Source: Taxillus chinensis
Taxonomy: Eukaryota; Streptophyta; Magnoliopsida; Santalales; Loranthaceae
Length of the DNA stretch: 64,000 bases
NCBI GenBank assembly: GCA_023512835.1
Contig: CM042092.1
Span: 27,787,543 to 27,851,542, forward strand
Direction: 5' to 3'
Part shown: piece by piece, positions 1-9,661 of the stretch
Layout: each line of letters opens with the position of its first letter
Numbering within the stretch: position 1 is the first letter of the stretch
The notes under the pieces: model-generated
Told to the model about the DNA's origin: nothing
The model's input: only the letters and a program-made list of their open reading frames with translations
Database searches by the model: none
Program-made: the position numbers and the translations under genes

Positions 1-1158
1 GGAAGGGGAGTTGCTGGTTGCTGCCGGAGCATCTTGCGTGGGGAGGACGGCGTTTGGCGCGGGAGCAAGGAAGATCGCTTTAAGGTAGGGGTTCTGTTCT
101 TCCTAATCCCTCCTCTGTCCTAGGGTCCTAGGGCAGTTCTGGGGTGTATCGTTTATATATACATATGTAATCCATATAGGTGTGATCTCCTATATGGATG
201 TTGGCCTTCATGGCGTATTGGTGTGATTTCCGAGGTTGGGTGGTTAGTGCAAGTTAAGTGTTTGATAAAATGCCGGTGTGGATATGCCTGTATGAATATG
301 CCTGTGTGTATGCTCGAACGTGTTTGAAATAATGCCTGTGAGGCTATGTATATTCGTGTCCGAAATAATATCGTGTGGCTGGGTTTGTGAGCCTGTGAAT
401 ATGTGCATGCTAAGTGTTCGACGTTATTCCCGTGTGACTAAGCATATTAAGTGGTTGATGTTATGCCTGTATGGCCTTATGTCCGTGTGGTTGCTTGTAC
501 ACCCGGTGGCTGTGGAAGCCCGGGACCGTTTTGTGTTAGCCTGTGAGGCTGTGGAAACTTGGCCTGAAGAGGCGGTTAAATCACTTGGCCTGAAGAGGCG
601 GTTAAATCACTTGGCCTGAAGAGGCGGTTAAATAACTTGGCCTGAAGAGGCGGTTAAATCACTTGTTGTTAAAGTGTTAGCCTGTGTGGCAGTGGCAGAT
701 TGTAATTGTTGATGTGGTTGTTGTTATGTCTGTTGAAATGATTGTAACACGACACCGCACTTGTACACATGGCATGTAGATGCTAGGAGCATGGGATGGG
801 TTGGGGAGACATGATCCCTACTGAGCGTGGATGCTCACCCCTCCTACTATGGTGTGTTTTCTTGCAGGAACCTACAGGCGTTAGGTGGGAACACCAAGGT
901 GGAAGAGTTCCATTTTGTGGCTTTGTTTTGTGTTATTTGCAGTATGTAATTTTGTTGAGGCATTGTAACCCCAGTGGGGAGATATTGTAATGACGTTTGA
1001 AACATAATAAAGGCATGTGGTTTCAATTAAATAATTATATGATTTTGGTTTCTGAAAAGAAATGTGAAGTGTATATTGTATTCTACCCCTTTGTCCAAAC
1101 CCGGATAAAGGGAGGGTCACGTTCCGGTCTCCTCGGGTTGGAAATCCGGGGCGTGACA
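1..1158 (+). repeat. 5' LTR of T1 (3' portion only)
   Basis: It matches 6565-7725 at roughly 97 percent by eye; most differences are single-base changes and 1-2-base indels. About 720 bp of U3 lie outside the window. The LTR ends in TGACA at 1154-1158. Upstream of the end, it has the pattern 'CTCACCCCT ... TTTTCTTGCAGG' also seen in the other Tekay-like LTRs of this window. Confidence 0.9.
557..660 (+). repeat. 4 x 26-bp minisatellite in T1 5' LTR
   Basis: Four head-to-tail copies of a 26-bp unit beginning ACTTGGCCTGAAGAGGCGG lie at 557, 583, 609 and 635. Unit 3 alone ends in A instead of C. The 3' LTR has the same four units with the same variant in unit 3 (7123-7226), so the array predates the insertion. 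Confidence 0.9.
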
Positions 1159-1161
1159 ATA

Positions 1162-1173
1162 TGGTATCGAGCA
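1162..1173 (+). other. Primer binding site of T1 (tRNA-iMet type)
   Basis: TGGTATCGAGCATGG starts 3 bases after the LTR end. It matches the usual plant iMet primer site TGGTATCAGAGC except for one missing A. This fits chromoviruses and many copia elements. Confidence 0.75.
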
Positions 1174-2040
1174 TGGTCTAGTTGGCCTAGGGTAGTGGGC
1201 GGACTTGGTTATCTTGAGTCCTTTGGAGGAGCCTGGAGGGACATGCCTGATCAACATGGTCCTCTTTGAGTCTCCAAGGTGTACTTGGGGTAGTCTAGTC
1301 TTGTGGTAGGATTTGCATTCATTGGCATTAGGGCACTAGTTGCATTGGTTGTTGTATGTGAAGGTGTGGATACCTGTGAAAATTTTAATTGTGATAAAAG
1401 AAAAATATGAATAATGTGATAAGGTGAGAACTGTGCAACTCGATTTTATTTGAAGTACCTTGAGCATGACTACAAGGAAAGGTCCTTGTTTAACCAACTG
1501 TGTGCTTATGGAATGGATGCTTGTGCAATGTGGCTTAATGAGAACTGAAATGTGTGCAGGTGTGTAATTGCATGGATAAAAGGTTTGAACATGATAAAAT
1601 TTCAATTGTGCAACTCTGAAATTTTGTGATGGATCGAGCCTGAAAACATGGAAAAGAATTTGTGGTATTGAAACTGAGTACTTGCGAACGTGAAGATTGT
1701 GAAATGTGAACTGTTAATAAAATAAAATAAGAACAATCAAGAAAGAAATAAATAAATAAATACATTAAATTAAATATGTAATAATGTTGGTGTTCTGTGA
1801 AGGATTGAGCATGTGTTAAGCCGATGGAGTGTAAATTTGTTTGGCATGGTGTGCAATAAACAAGGTTATGAGCAATGTGGTGGAGTGTAAATTTGTATAG
1901 TCTGTGAGATTTGTTTGGTAAATTTGTAAATTTGTGTGGTAATAATGCGTGCTATAGCTTAAGCTGCTTAGTCGGTAGTGGTCTTGCGATTGTTGGGATC
2001 ATTTAGTGTTAATCTGGAGCACTATCTTTTCGCTTAACCA
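1174..2040 (+). other. T1 leader, no gene seen
   Basis: This is GT-rich untranslated sequence between the PBS and the gag remnant. No ORF with a recognisable domain was seen on either strand; short ORFs here look like chance. Confidence 0.5.
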
Positions 2041-2501
2041 ATGTTTCTGGAAACTATAAGCCGTGCGACTATTGAGGTAACAGAGGAGGCCGCGACCCAG
2101 GTTGGACAAGTGAGAGAGAGCTGCAGGTTGAAGGTGATAGACTAATCACGGCAGAGGTTGGCGTCTTGAGCTCGATTATTCCAGAGGTGAGGGATGCGAT
2201 TCGACAACTGATCAGGAGCGAGGTACGCCGAGAGCTGTCAGCCCTCAACACCCCCCGTTTGAGTCCTGTTTCTCAAAAGATTGCGCTTGTTGTGGACAAC
2301 CGGGGCACTGGAACAGAGAGTGTGCCAAGGAGCAGTACCGGTGTCGCCTCTGTGGAAAAGTAGGACGTCTTCGTACAGTCTGTTTTAGTAGGACCGGAAG
2401 TGATGCTAGGGGATTGGCTCGCGAGCTAGGGGTAAAGCTCAACGCCGAGTCCCGATTTGGAGGCAGGAGGACTACCCAGTGAGGCCAGTGGAAAAGCAAG
2501 A
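2041..2501 (+). pseudogene. gag remnant of T1 with two CCHC zinc knuckles, second one degenerate
   Basis: A nucleocapsid-like segment is readable. The first knuckle, codons 2282-2323, fits CX2CX4HX4C (CACCGQPGHWNREC). A second follows at 2342-2383 with the same spacing, but its His is replaced by Arg (codon 2366-2368), so it should not bind zinc normally. The upstream charged helical stretch (about 2166-2280) is in a different frame from the knuckles, so there is at least one frameshift. Gag would package element RNA into cytoplasmic particles; this copy is probably not functional. Tandem knuckles are common in plant Ty3/gypsy Gag. Confidence 0.7.
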
Positions 2502-5120
2502 CAGAACTTCATTGGTGGTATCGTGCCCCTTTGGTGGGTTGTCGGTTGAGTCTCGTACTAGTTATGTGAGGCAGGGTGGACTTTATCATGTCCTGTTTGA
2601 GTTAGCATTTCGAATGGATGTGGTTGGTGACCTGTTAGGGAATAAATAAGTAAAAAGAGTAAATATAGATTTATAACGCTAGAAGAATAATAAGTAACTA
2701 ATGAGTATCTGGGTGTTGATTTTATAAGTGAGTGATATTCAATTTTGGCACATGTGGATAATCAAAGTAACCAAATCTTGTAGGCAACCCTTTTTCTAGT
2801 GGGAGGGAATTTAGACTGGCTAGCTAGTAGAGCTTGAGGTGTGAGGTGATGGCTTGTGGGTTATTGTGTGACACCTCCTTGGCAACCTTGATTAATAGAA
2901 ATATGTTCTTCAGGATAGAGGTGTGTGTTGGAGTACGCTTAAAAGGGATATTCCTATGGTTACCTTTCTTTCCAAGCGTTGTGATTGAGGGGAAAACGCA
3001 GATAGTATAGCCTGCTCTTAGAGTCTTTGAAGCGTTATCTTGTTGGCTAGAGTGGTCGTTGCAAGTTCTGGTTAATAACTATATGGGTGTTCCGGGTTCT
3101 CGGATGGTCAAACAGGGCCATGTGTCATGTTTGTCGAGTGTGAAAGACCATGAGTGATGTTCTTAGAACATGTTGTGAAATGGGGATGCACACGTGTAAA
3201 ATGTGAAGTGTTCTGGAGCTCAACTATCGGCTATGAGTGGGTTTTGAGGGTTATGCCCGGTGCATCAACTTGGTAAAAGAGGTAAGCATGTGAGATTTGG
3301 CAGGCCTTGTTCGGGCTATCTTTCTCTAGGGACTAAGGGTGTGCTTTTGCGTGGTAGGGCCATTCCTTCGGTTCGTATCTTGTGGGAGTAGGCTTAGAGG
3401 AGGAGAGAAGGTGTAAGGCTGGTACGTTCTACTCGTCAGGTGTCTTGTGTTCCGTTGCTTGTGTTGCAAATGTGCTGGAAATTTGGTATTGTGTTGTTGT
3501 ATGTATTGCATTCGTGGTAAAGGTATACAACGAGTTACTACATGTGGGTGTTGTGACATGTGCGTAGAGAAGGATGAGGTGTAGTGTATTAGAATATTAA
3601 ATGTGGTGTGAGGATGAAGGAGAGTGTTCTAGGTGATGTTGTGTATGTTATACCTTGTCTAGTGCGATGGCCGGCTAAGCTAAATATTAAAGTGTTGTTG
3701 TGCTGGAAAAAGGTTGTTTGATGCCCGAGTTGAGTCGGTTGTGACATTTTTGCTTGGACGGGGTGTTAGTGCTACTCCTTGAGGAGAGATTTATGTCGGA
3801 CAGATGTCACAAAGGTGTATGTTTTAGAGCGGTGGTGGTAGACGGATGACCTCCATCTGTACTCCTTGGAAACCTTTCATGTGCGTATAACGGGGTAAGT
3901 GAGATGGTTCATGCCATCAAGGTGTTGGGGTGTTTGGGAGTAACGTGGAAGTCCCGAATCAGGAGTTTGCATGTCTTGTTTCTTATGCCTACCCGGAGGA
4001 ATTGTAGTGACCACGAGAACCGAGGTTAAAGCCTGAGTATTTCTTGGCCCATTTGAGTGTTTCATTGGTGTGTAGGAATAGAACGTGATGGTTGGTATGG
4101 CGGAGATAGTGGGAGATTCCCTTGTGACCTATGAGTGGTGACACAGAGGATTCCGTTGTTGTCATGTTGCAGGTAGGAGAGTTTTCCATGGTGGAGAGAA
4201 CTATGTTGTTGGTACCTACCCATCGTCAAAGGATTCCTATCGCATGGAATGTCTGCTGACTGAGTAAGGCGTTATCACTTGGGTTGTAACAGAAGCCTCA
4301 GTTCGTGAAGGCTGTGTGGGACCTTGGTGGATCCCTATCTGACCGTAGTCATGGAGGTGTTATTTGTGTGGCGTTCTGGTTCATGGGATTCTTTGGTAGA
4401 TTCTCACCGTTGGTGACTGGTGTTAGCCCGATCGTAGTTTTTAGTCTTGCCGTGGTTGTGTCTGGTACTGAATTTGTCATCCCTGGGCTCCATTGGGCAT
4501 CATGTTGACTGTAACCGAATGGAAACTTCATCCTAGTATAGCTGTGTCCTGGATTGTCAGCTGTGGCAAGCCATCATTGGTGCTGGTTGGGTTTTAATGT
4601 GGCTTGCTAGCAGATGTATTCTTCGGATCCCTAAGCCTGTTCTACGTTCGCGTGAGGGGATTCAGCTTGTGATCTTGTCTTCGTGGTGATATCAAATGTG
4701 GCACCGTGATTCTGGTTTACATCATGCTCTTATCCCGTTTATTTGTTTTTCATTGTGGCCTCCTGGTGCTTGCTGTAAGGGTGAGGTCTACATCTGGGGT
4801 GTCGCGGGTTACTGTTGGGGTACCGTTAATTGGGGAGTGTTGGTTCTATTGTGACGCGCGTAGGCTAATGGTGTTGGCCTTGTTTGGTTGTTGGGGTCTC
4901 AGCGAATTTGTGGGAGGTTTCTCGACCTCACTGTTGTCCGACTTGCTCACATGAGTTGTTGTCAGCGCACTACTTAACTACGCTCTAGTTCTTGATATGC
5001 TCTTGCGTGTTACGCTAGTGTTGGCTAAATGGAGGTACTCCTTTGGAGCGTACTAACAATGTTAGTATTTGTTAATGCATTCTGTATTGCTTTGATCTCA
5101 TTGTGGTGTTTGCAATTGGG
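2502..5120 (+). other. T1 interior without recognisable coding content
   Basis: About 2.6 kb lies where protease and pol are expected. I found none of the RT (YxDD), RNase H, integrase (HHCC, DDE) or chromodomain signatures in any frame. The sequence is GT-rich on the plus strand. It may be filler, as in large retrotransposon derivatives, or pol decayed beyond reading. Confidence 0.5.
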
Positions 5121-5125
5121 TTTCT

Positions 5126-5827
5126 CTTTTCGAGGACGAAAAGTCCAAAGGTGGGAAGGTTGTGAGGGAACTTCCAACGGATGTGTTTGTATGGTGTTGG
5201 CGGATGGGCGGTGGAACATTAAATGTGCGGTAGTGTTTGGCTTGTGAGTTGATCCGTGACCGAGGTGATTTGTTAAACGTGTTGGGGATGGGAGTATATG
5301 TCTCACACCGTCGTGCCATGTAATTACTTCGACACGTGTTATGTGTGTTTTTGTGTGATATCTTCGATCCAGGTATGTGGATGGTTGTGGGCAAGGTGCA
5401 TCAGCTTGTGCGTTATGGAAGGTGTGTTGTCTTTTCGAGGACGGCATGTCCTGTGAAGGAGACATGGGAACGTAAGTCCGTGATGCGTGAGCAACCTGGA
5501 ATTGTTCGATGATGAACAATCTTAAGCGTGGGAGGTGGCTGTTGGCCAAGGGATAGTGATGTGTTTTCTTGTGATGTGTTTTCTTGTATTAGTTGGTTTA
5601 TTTGTGTTGTCTTTTAAAGACATGTGTTCTCATTTGAGATGTGTATTCGTGACATGCGGACATGTGTTATATGCATTATTGGGGTTATGGATTATGGTGG
5701 TACTGTTATGTCTGTTGTGCTGTGTGCGGTGTATGACCCATTTGGGTGTTGTAGCTCGCCGTGTGGCAAATGGGTAGCTTGTGTTTGTTTTCCTCGTATG
5801 TCATTTCTTTTCGAGGACGAAAAGTCT
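5126..5827 (+). repeat. Repeated tail motif CTTTTCGAGGACG in T1
   Basis: The motif CTTTTCGAGGACG, normally found once just before the 3' LTR of Tekay-type elements, occurs at about 5127, 5431 and 5808. A weaker relative (GTTGTCTTTTAAAGACATG) is at about 5606. The first and third continue as GAAAAGTC. This suggests duplication of the 3' end, perhaps by slippage or recombination during reverse transcription. Confidence 0.7.
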
Positions 5828-5841
5828 TAAGGGGGAGAGGA
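5828..5841 (+). other. Polypurine tract of T1
   Basis: TAAGGGGGAGAGGA immediately precedes the TGTAATGACC start of the 3' LTR, the expected plus-strand primer position. Confidence 0.85.
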
Positions 5842-5977
5842 TGTAATGACCCGTGTGTAACCCGTGTGTAAGGAGTTAACCACAAACACCTTGGATGTTG
5901 GTACACAAGTTTAAGGTAAGAGATGAGCCCAAGAGGGGACTTTTGAGAGGTGCATGTGTCAAGCGATAGCGTACATT

Positions 5978-6483
5978 TATGCCCTAGGAAGATGCTATGC
6001 GTTTACAGGCGGTTTTAAGCTGTTTTGGCTGATCTTGGAGCTCACTTTTGACCTAGTAGATGGCCTCAAACAATTGGCGTGCAAGAACAAAAAGTTTCTT
6101 AGAATGAGGTCCTCTATCTACCACAGAAATTTCAGAGCATTTGGAGCTGCACGTGAATTCACCCATTTCACGTGCAAGCATATTTTTGCTTCTCAGGCCT
6201 CTACAAGATGCAAGGAGACTTGGGGTAAAGTTTGGGTGCATTTGGAGCTGCACGCCAATTGGGGAATTGGCGTTCAAATTGGCGTGCAGATATTTTTGCA
6301 TGGTTCCCTTGGTTTTGTCATTCTAATGATCTTTCTCCAAAGGACCATGTTGAAATTCTGAGTATTTTGGCCTATATGGGTGCGGATAGGTGCTAACTTG
6401 TGTGATCAAAACTACGTCGTTTTGATCCTGGGTTTACTTAATCAAAACTACGTCGTTTTGATGTGGATGGTGTCTATATAAGG
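5978..6483 (+). promoter_or_regulatory. U3 promoter module of T1: CACGTG motifs, two ATCAAAAC palindromes, TATA box
   Basis: CACGTG G-box cores lie around 6154 and 6173 in the context GCACGTGAATTC ... TTCACGTGC. Two copies of ATCAAAAC-TACGTC-GTTTTGAT follow at 6404-6427 (arms of 9 bp) and 6441-6462. TATATAAGG is at 6475-6483. G-boxes are bound by plant bZIP and bHLH factors; the ACGT centre of the palindromes is also a bZIP-type core. Binding is inferred. The same block, diverged, is in the Athila LTRs at 9764-10252, 37300-37800 and 48997-49500. Confidence 0.7.
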
Positions 6484-7122
6484 AGGGCTTGAGTTTGAGT
6501 TTAGGGTTCTTGTGTTCCTTTGCTGCACTGCGCCTAGAGAGAGAGAGAAGCTAGAGAGAGAGAGGGAAGGGGAGTTGCTGGTTGCTGCTTGGAGCATCTT
6601 GCGTGGGGAGGACGGCGTTTGGCGCGGGAGCAAGGAAGATCTGCTTTAAGGTAGGGGTTCGTTCTTCCTAATCCCTCCTCTGTCCTAGGGTCCTAGGGCG
6701 GTTCTGGTCAGTATCTGTTTATATATACATATGTAATCCATATAGGTGTGATCTCCTATATGGATGTTGGCCTTCAGTGGCGTATTGGTGTGATTTCGAG
6801 GTTGGGTGGTTAGTGCAAGTTAAGTGTTTGATAAAATGCCGGTGTGGATATGCCTGTATGAATATGCCTGTGTGTATGCTCGAACGTGTTTGAAATAATG
6901 CCTGTGAGGCTATGTATATTCGTGTCCGAAATAATATCCGTGTGGCCTGGTTTGTGAGCCTGTGAATATGTGCATGCTAAGTGTTCGACGTTATTCCCGT
7001 GTGACTAAGCATATTAAGTGTTTGATGTTATGCCTGTATGGCCTTATGTCCGTGTGGTTGCTTGTACACCCGGGGTCGTGGAAGCCTGGGACCGTTTTGT
7101 GTTAGCCTGTGAGGCCATGGAA

Positions 7123-7226
7123 ACTTGGCCTGAAGAGGCGGTTAAATCACTTGGCCTGAAGAGGCGGTTAAATCACTTGGCCTGAAGAGGCGGTTAAATA
7201 ACTTGGCCTGAAGAGGCGGTTAAATC
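7123..7226 (+). repeat. 4 x 26-bp minisatellite in T1 3' LTR
   Basis: Same four units as at 557-660, including the variant third unit. Confidence 0.9.
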
Positions 7227-7725
7227 ACTTGTTGTTAAAGTGTTAGCCTGTGTGGCGATGGCGGATTGTAATTGTTGATGTGGTTGTTGTTATGTCTGTT
7301 GAAATGATTGTAACACGACACCGCACTTGTACACATGGCATGTAGATGCTAGGAGCATGGGATGGGTTGGGGAGACATGATCCCTACTGAGCTGTGGATG
7401 CTCACCCCTCCTACTATGGTGTGTTTTCTTGCAGGAACCTACAGGCGTTAGGTGGGAACACCAAGGTGGAAGAGTTCCATTTTGTGGCTTTGTTTTGTGT
7501 TATTTGCAGTATGTAATTTTGTTGAGGCATTGTAACCCCAGTGGGGAGATATTGTAATGACGTTTGAAACATAATAAAGGCATGTGGTTTCAATTAAATA
7601 ATTATATGATTTTGGTTTCTGAAAAGAAATGTGAAGTGTATATTGTATTCTACCCCTTTGTCCAAACCCGGATAAAGGGAGGGTCACGTTTCGGTCTCCT
7701 CGGGTTGGAAATCCAGGGCGTGACA

Positions 7726-8010
7726 TGGCTGCCCCAAGCATATCCTTATCGGCCAGTAGCTCGGTCACATGGAGCAAATCCCCAAACTGTTGTATGTATA
7801 TGCTTTTCCTTTCGTCGACCCCGCCGCTCCATATTGTCTGCACCTCCTTAGTGTAGTCCAGCTGATCTTCTATGATAACATGTTCTGCCTTGTGGGTTTC
7901 CCCTGGCGGAAAGTCTCAAGGCGAAGTTGAATGTCTCCAGATGCTTGGGCCACCACCGCGACAGCCTCCTTGTCCTGAGGGCCTTTTAGGAGATGACTGA
8001 AAGTTGCCAT
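7726..8010 (-). pseudogene. ORF fragment after the M leader, unrecognised
   Basis: On the minus strand an ATG at 8010 opens a frame beginning MATFSHLLKGPQDKEA. It hits a stop within about 50 codons, and an overlapping frame continues (DYTKEVQTIWSGGVDERK) up to the T1 junction. The position after PBS and leader suggests the gag or the extra 5' ORF known in Ogre elements, but I do not recognise the domain. It is frameshifted and truncated, hence not functional. Confidence 0.4.
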
Positions 8011-8644
8011 GCCTATATGAATGTTGTGTTATGCATGGTGACAGGTTAATATATATCAAGGCAGTTAGACAGAAAAAAGAATAAACCAATAGTAAAAAAA
8101 CAGCTAATATGTGCAGGGAATGACTTAAGGACTACCCTTCAAAACAAGGGTTAGCATGGAATGAGCAAACAAAGTGTGGGTCAATGCCCCTGATGGGCTT
8201 CTATTGTTACACCTATCTTATTCGTTGGTTCCTAAACTTCCTCAATAGAGGGCTCCGTACACCATGGGATTTATCGGAGGGGGATCTTAAAAGGACGTGC
8301 CTTAAAAGAACCTCAAGCTTGAGTGAGGAGTCCGAGGCCCCATTGTGGATAATGATCAATGCGCTGGGGACCATACTGCACCTCGCTAACCTAAATTGTG
8401 CTAAACCCAGGTATAGGGTTATGCATGAATGCAACAAGTATGGAAAGCAGTAAAATCACAACTATCATGGTAATTAAAGCGTATAAATAAATCACAGTTT
8501 AAACGACAACTGTATAAAAAAATAAGTAAATCACAATTATATCTAAGAAAACAACTTAGCATGACAGTTAAATATATACAACAGTACAATTAAATATAAC
8601 CTCCTAATCCTAGTTCTAGACCTAACTCTCTAAAGTGTTCAGAA
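8011..8644 (-). other. 5' untranslated leader of M
   Basis: The minus strand of 8150-8640 aligns by eye with the plus strand of 55314-55780, including the shared stretches CTCACTCAAGCTTGAGG and CCCATGGTGTACGGAGC. No ORF was supported. Confidence 0.7.
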
Positions 8645-8662
8645 TCCCCAGCAGAGTCGCCA
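8645..8662 (-). other. Primer binding site of M (tRNA-Arg-like, Tat/Ogre type)
   Basis: The minus strand reads TGGCGACTCTGCTGGGGA two bases after the LTR end. The identical 18 bases occur after the LTR of G at 55296-55313. Ogre elements are known to use tRNA-Arg; that assignment is from family knowledge and was not checked against a tRNA sequence. Confidence 0.8.
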
Positions 8663-9656
8663 GCTGTCATCACTGGTTTTCGTCTGGGCCCGTTTGGGGT
8701 GAGCTCAAACTAAACCAATGGTGAGAAATTTAGAGTCACCACCAACTGTTTTTGGGGTACAGTTGGATACCCTCTATTTTGAGTAGTTTAAAGTGTGTGG
8801 TCTGCATTATCAGAGAAGGGTTCGGGAGTTGGTTACGTGTGGGGAAGGATTAGCACCCCTACAGCGCCTTTTCGGTATCTAATTTAGGAGGAGGTTTTTA
8901 TTTTATTTGTACTGCCATGACTAGGTTAAGTTTCCTAAAGAGTCTATGATTTTTATTTGGCTAAGTTATTTGTCAAAGTTACAGTTAAAAGTGATTTACC
9001 CTAAATCCCTAAAGGGAGTCCTAAAAGTTTTGGGTTCTTTTTTGAAGTGAAGAATGAGATCCTACGGGTTGATGTTGGTTTTGGTTTTTTTTCGTTTGGA
9101 AATTTAAGCCCTAAAAACTGGTTTTTTATTTTCCCTTTTTTTGGTTTTTTTTTTTTGGGTTAGAAAACATTTTTTTTTGTTTTTTATGTTTTGTAAAAAA
9201 CGTTTTGTTTTGGTTTTGCTTTCTTTTGTCTTTTTTTTTTTGTTTTTGGAAGGTAAAACATGTTTTTTTTTTGTTTTTTTGCTTTGTGTTTTAAATGGAA
9301 TTGGAACTCCTAAATATGGAAACGTACATTTTTTTAGATGCTTTCTTTTCCCTTTTTTTTGACTTGAAATGCTTTTTTTTTTGTGGTTTTGAAAACGTTT
9401 TTTTTTTTTTTTTTTTTTCCAAGGATAAAACTTTGAAACTAACACAATAACATATAAAGTGATGTGTGTGATTGTGACATCCATAAATCAAAACGACTCA
9501 CTCTTTTTCTTTCTTTTCTTTTTCTTCATGCCTCCCTTTGCTCTCTCTCTTTTTCTTTCTTTGTTTTTTTTTTGTTTGCTATACTTTACAACATACACAT
9601 ATACAAAGGAAAGGGAAATACAAGGAAAACACAACGCAACCAATAAAAGAAAAAAG

Positions 9657-9661
9657 AAATA
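9657..9661. other. Target site duplication AAATA, left of solo LTR A
   Basis: AAATA directly before 9662 is repeated at 11169-11173 directly after the solo LTR. Confidence 0.9.

Larger units (their letters stand above)
1..7725 (+). mobile_element. T1: Tekay-like, pol-less LTR retrotransposon (5' LTR truncated by window edge)
   Basis: Positions 1-1158 are repeated, with small differences, at about 6565-7725, so these are the two LTRs of one element. The full 3' LTR is 5842-7725 and runs from TGTAATGACC to GGCGTGACA. A tRNA-iMet-type primer site follows the 5' LTR and a purine tract (GGGGGAGAGGA) precedes the 3' LTR. LTR termini, PBS and the tail motif before the 3' LTR fit plant Tekay/Del chromoviruses. 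The 4.7-kb interior shows only a broken gag nucleocapsid region and no recognisable protease, RT, RNase H, integrase or chromodomain. I infer a non-autonomous element that would need enzymes from a relative, or a badly decayed one. The element appears to sit in the Tat element M, because Tat-type sequence starts directly at 7726. Confidence 0.85.
5842..7725 (+). repeat. 3' LTR of T1 (1,884 bp)
   Basis: Complete LTR with TG...CA ends. U3 contains a promoter block (5978-6483) homologous to the Athila LTRs of this window. The 26-bp minisatellite (7123-7226) is downstream. The sequence after the LTR (TGGCT at 7726) cannot be tested as a target duplication because the left end is outside the window. 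Confidence 0.92.

Noticed and set aside
5025..5549. Minus-strand frame of 174 codons in T1
   Set aside because: Antisense to the element, no domain, composition of translated GT-rich noncoding sequence.
8640..8665. tRNA gene near 8650, 33105, 48070 or 55300
   Set aside because: Only 11-18 bases match tRNA 3' ends; these are primer binding sites next to LTR ends.
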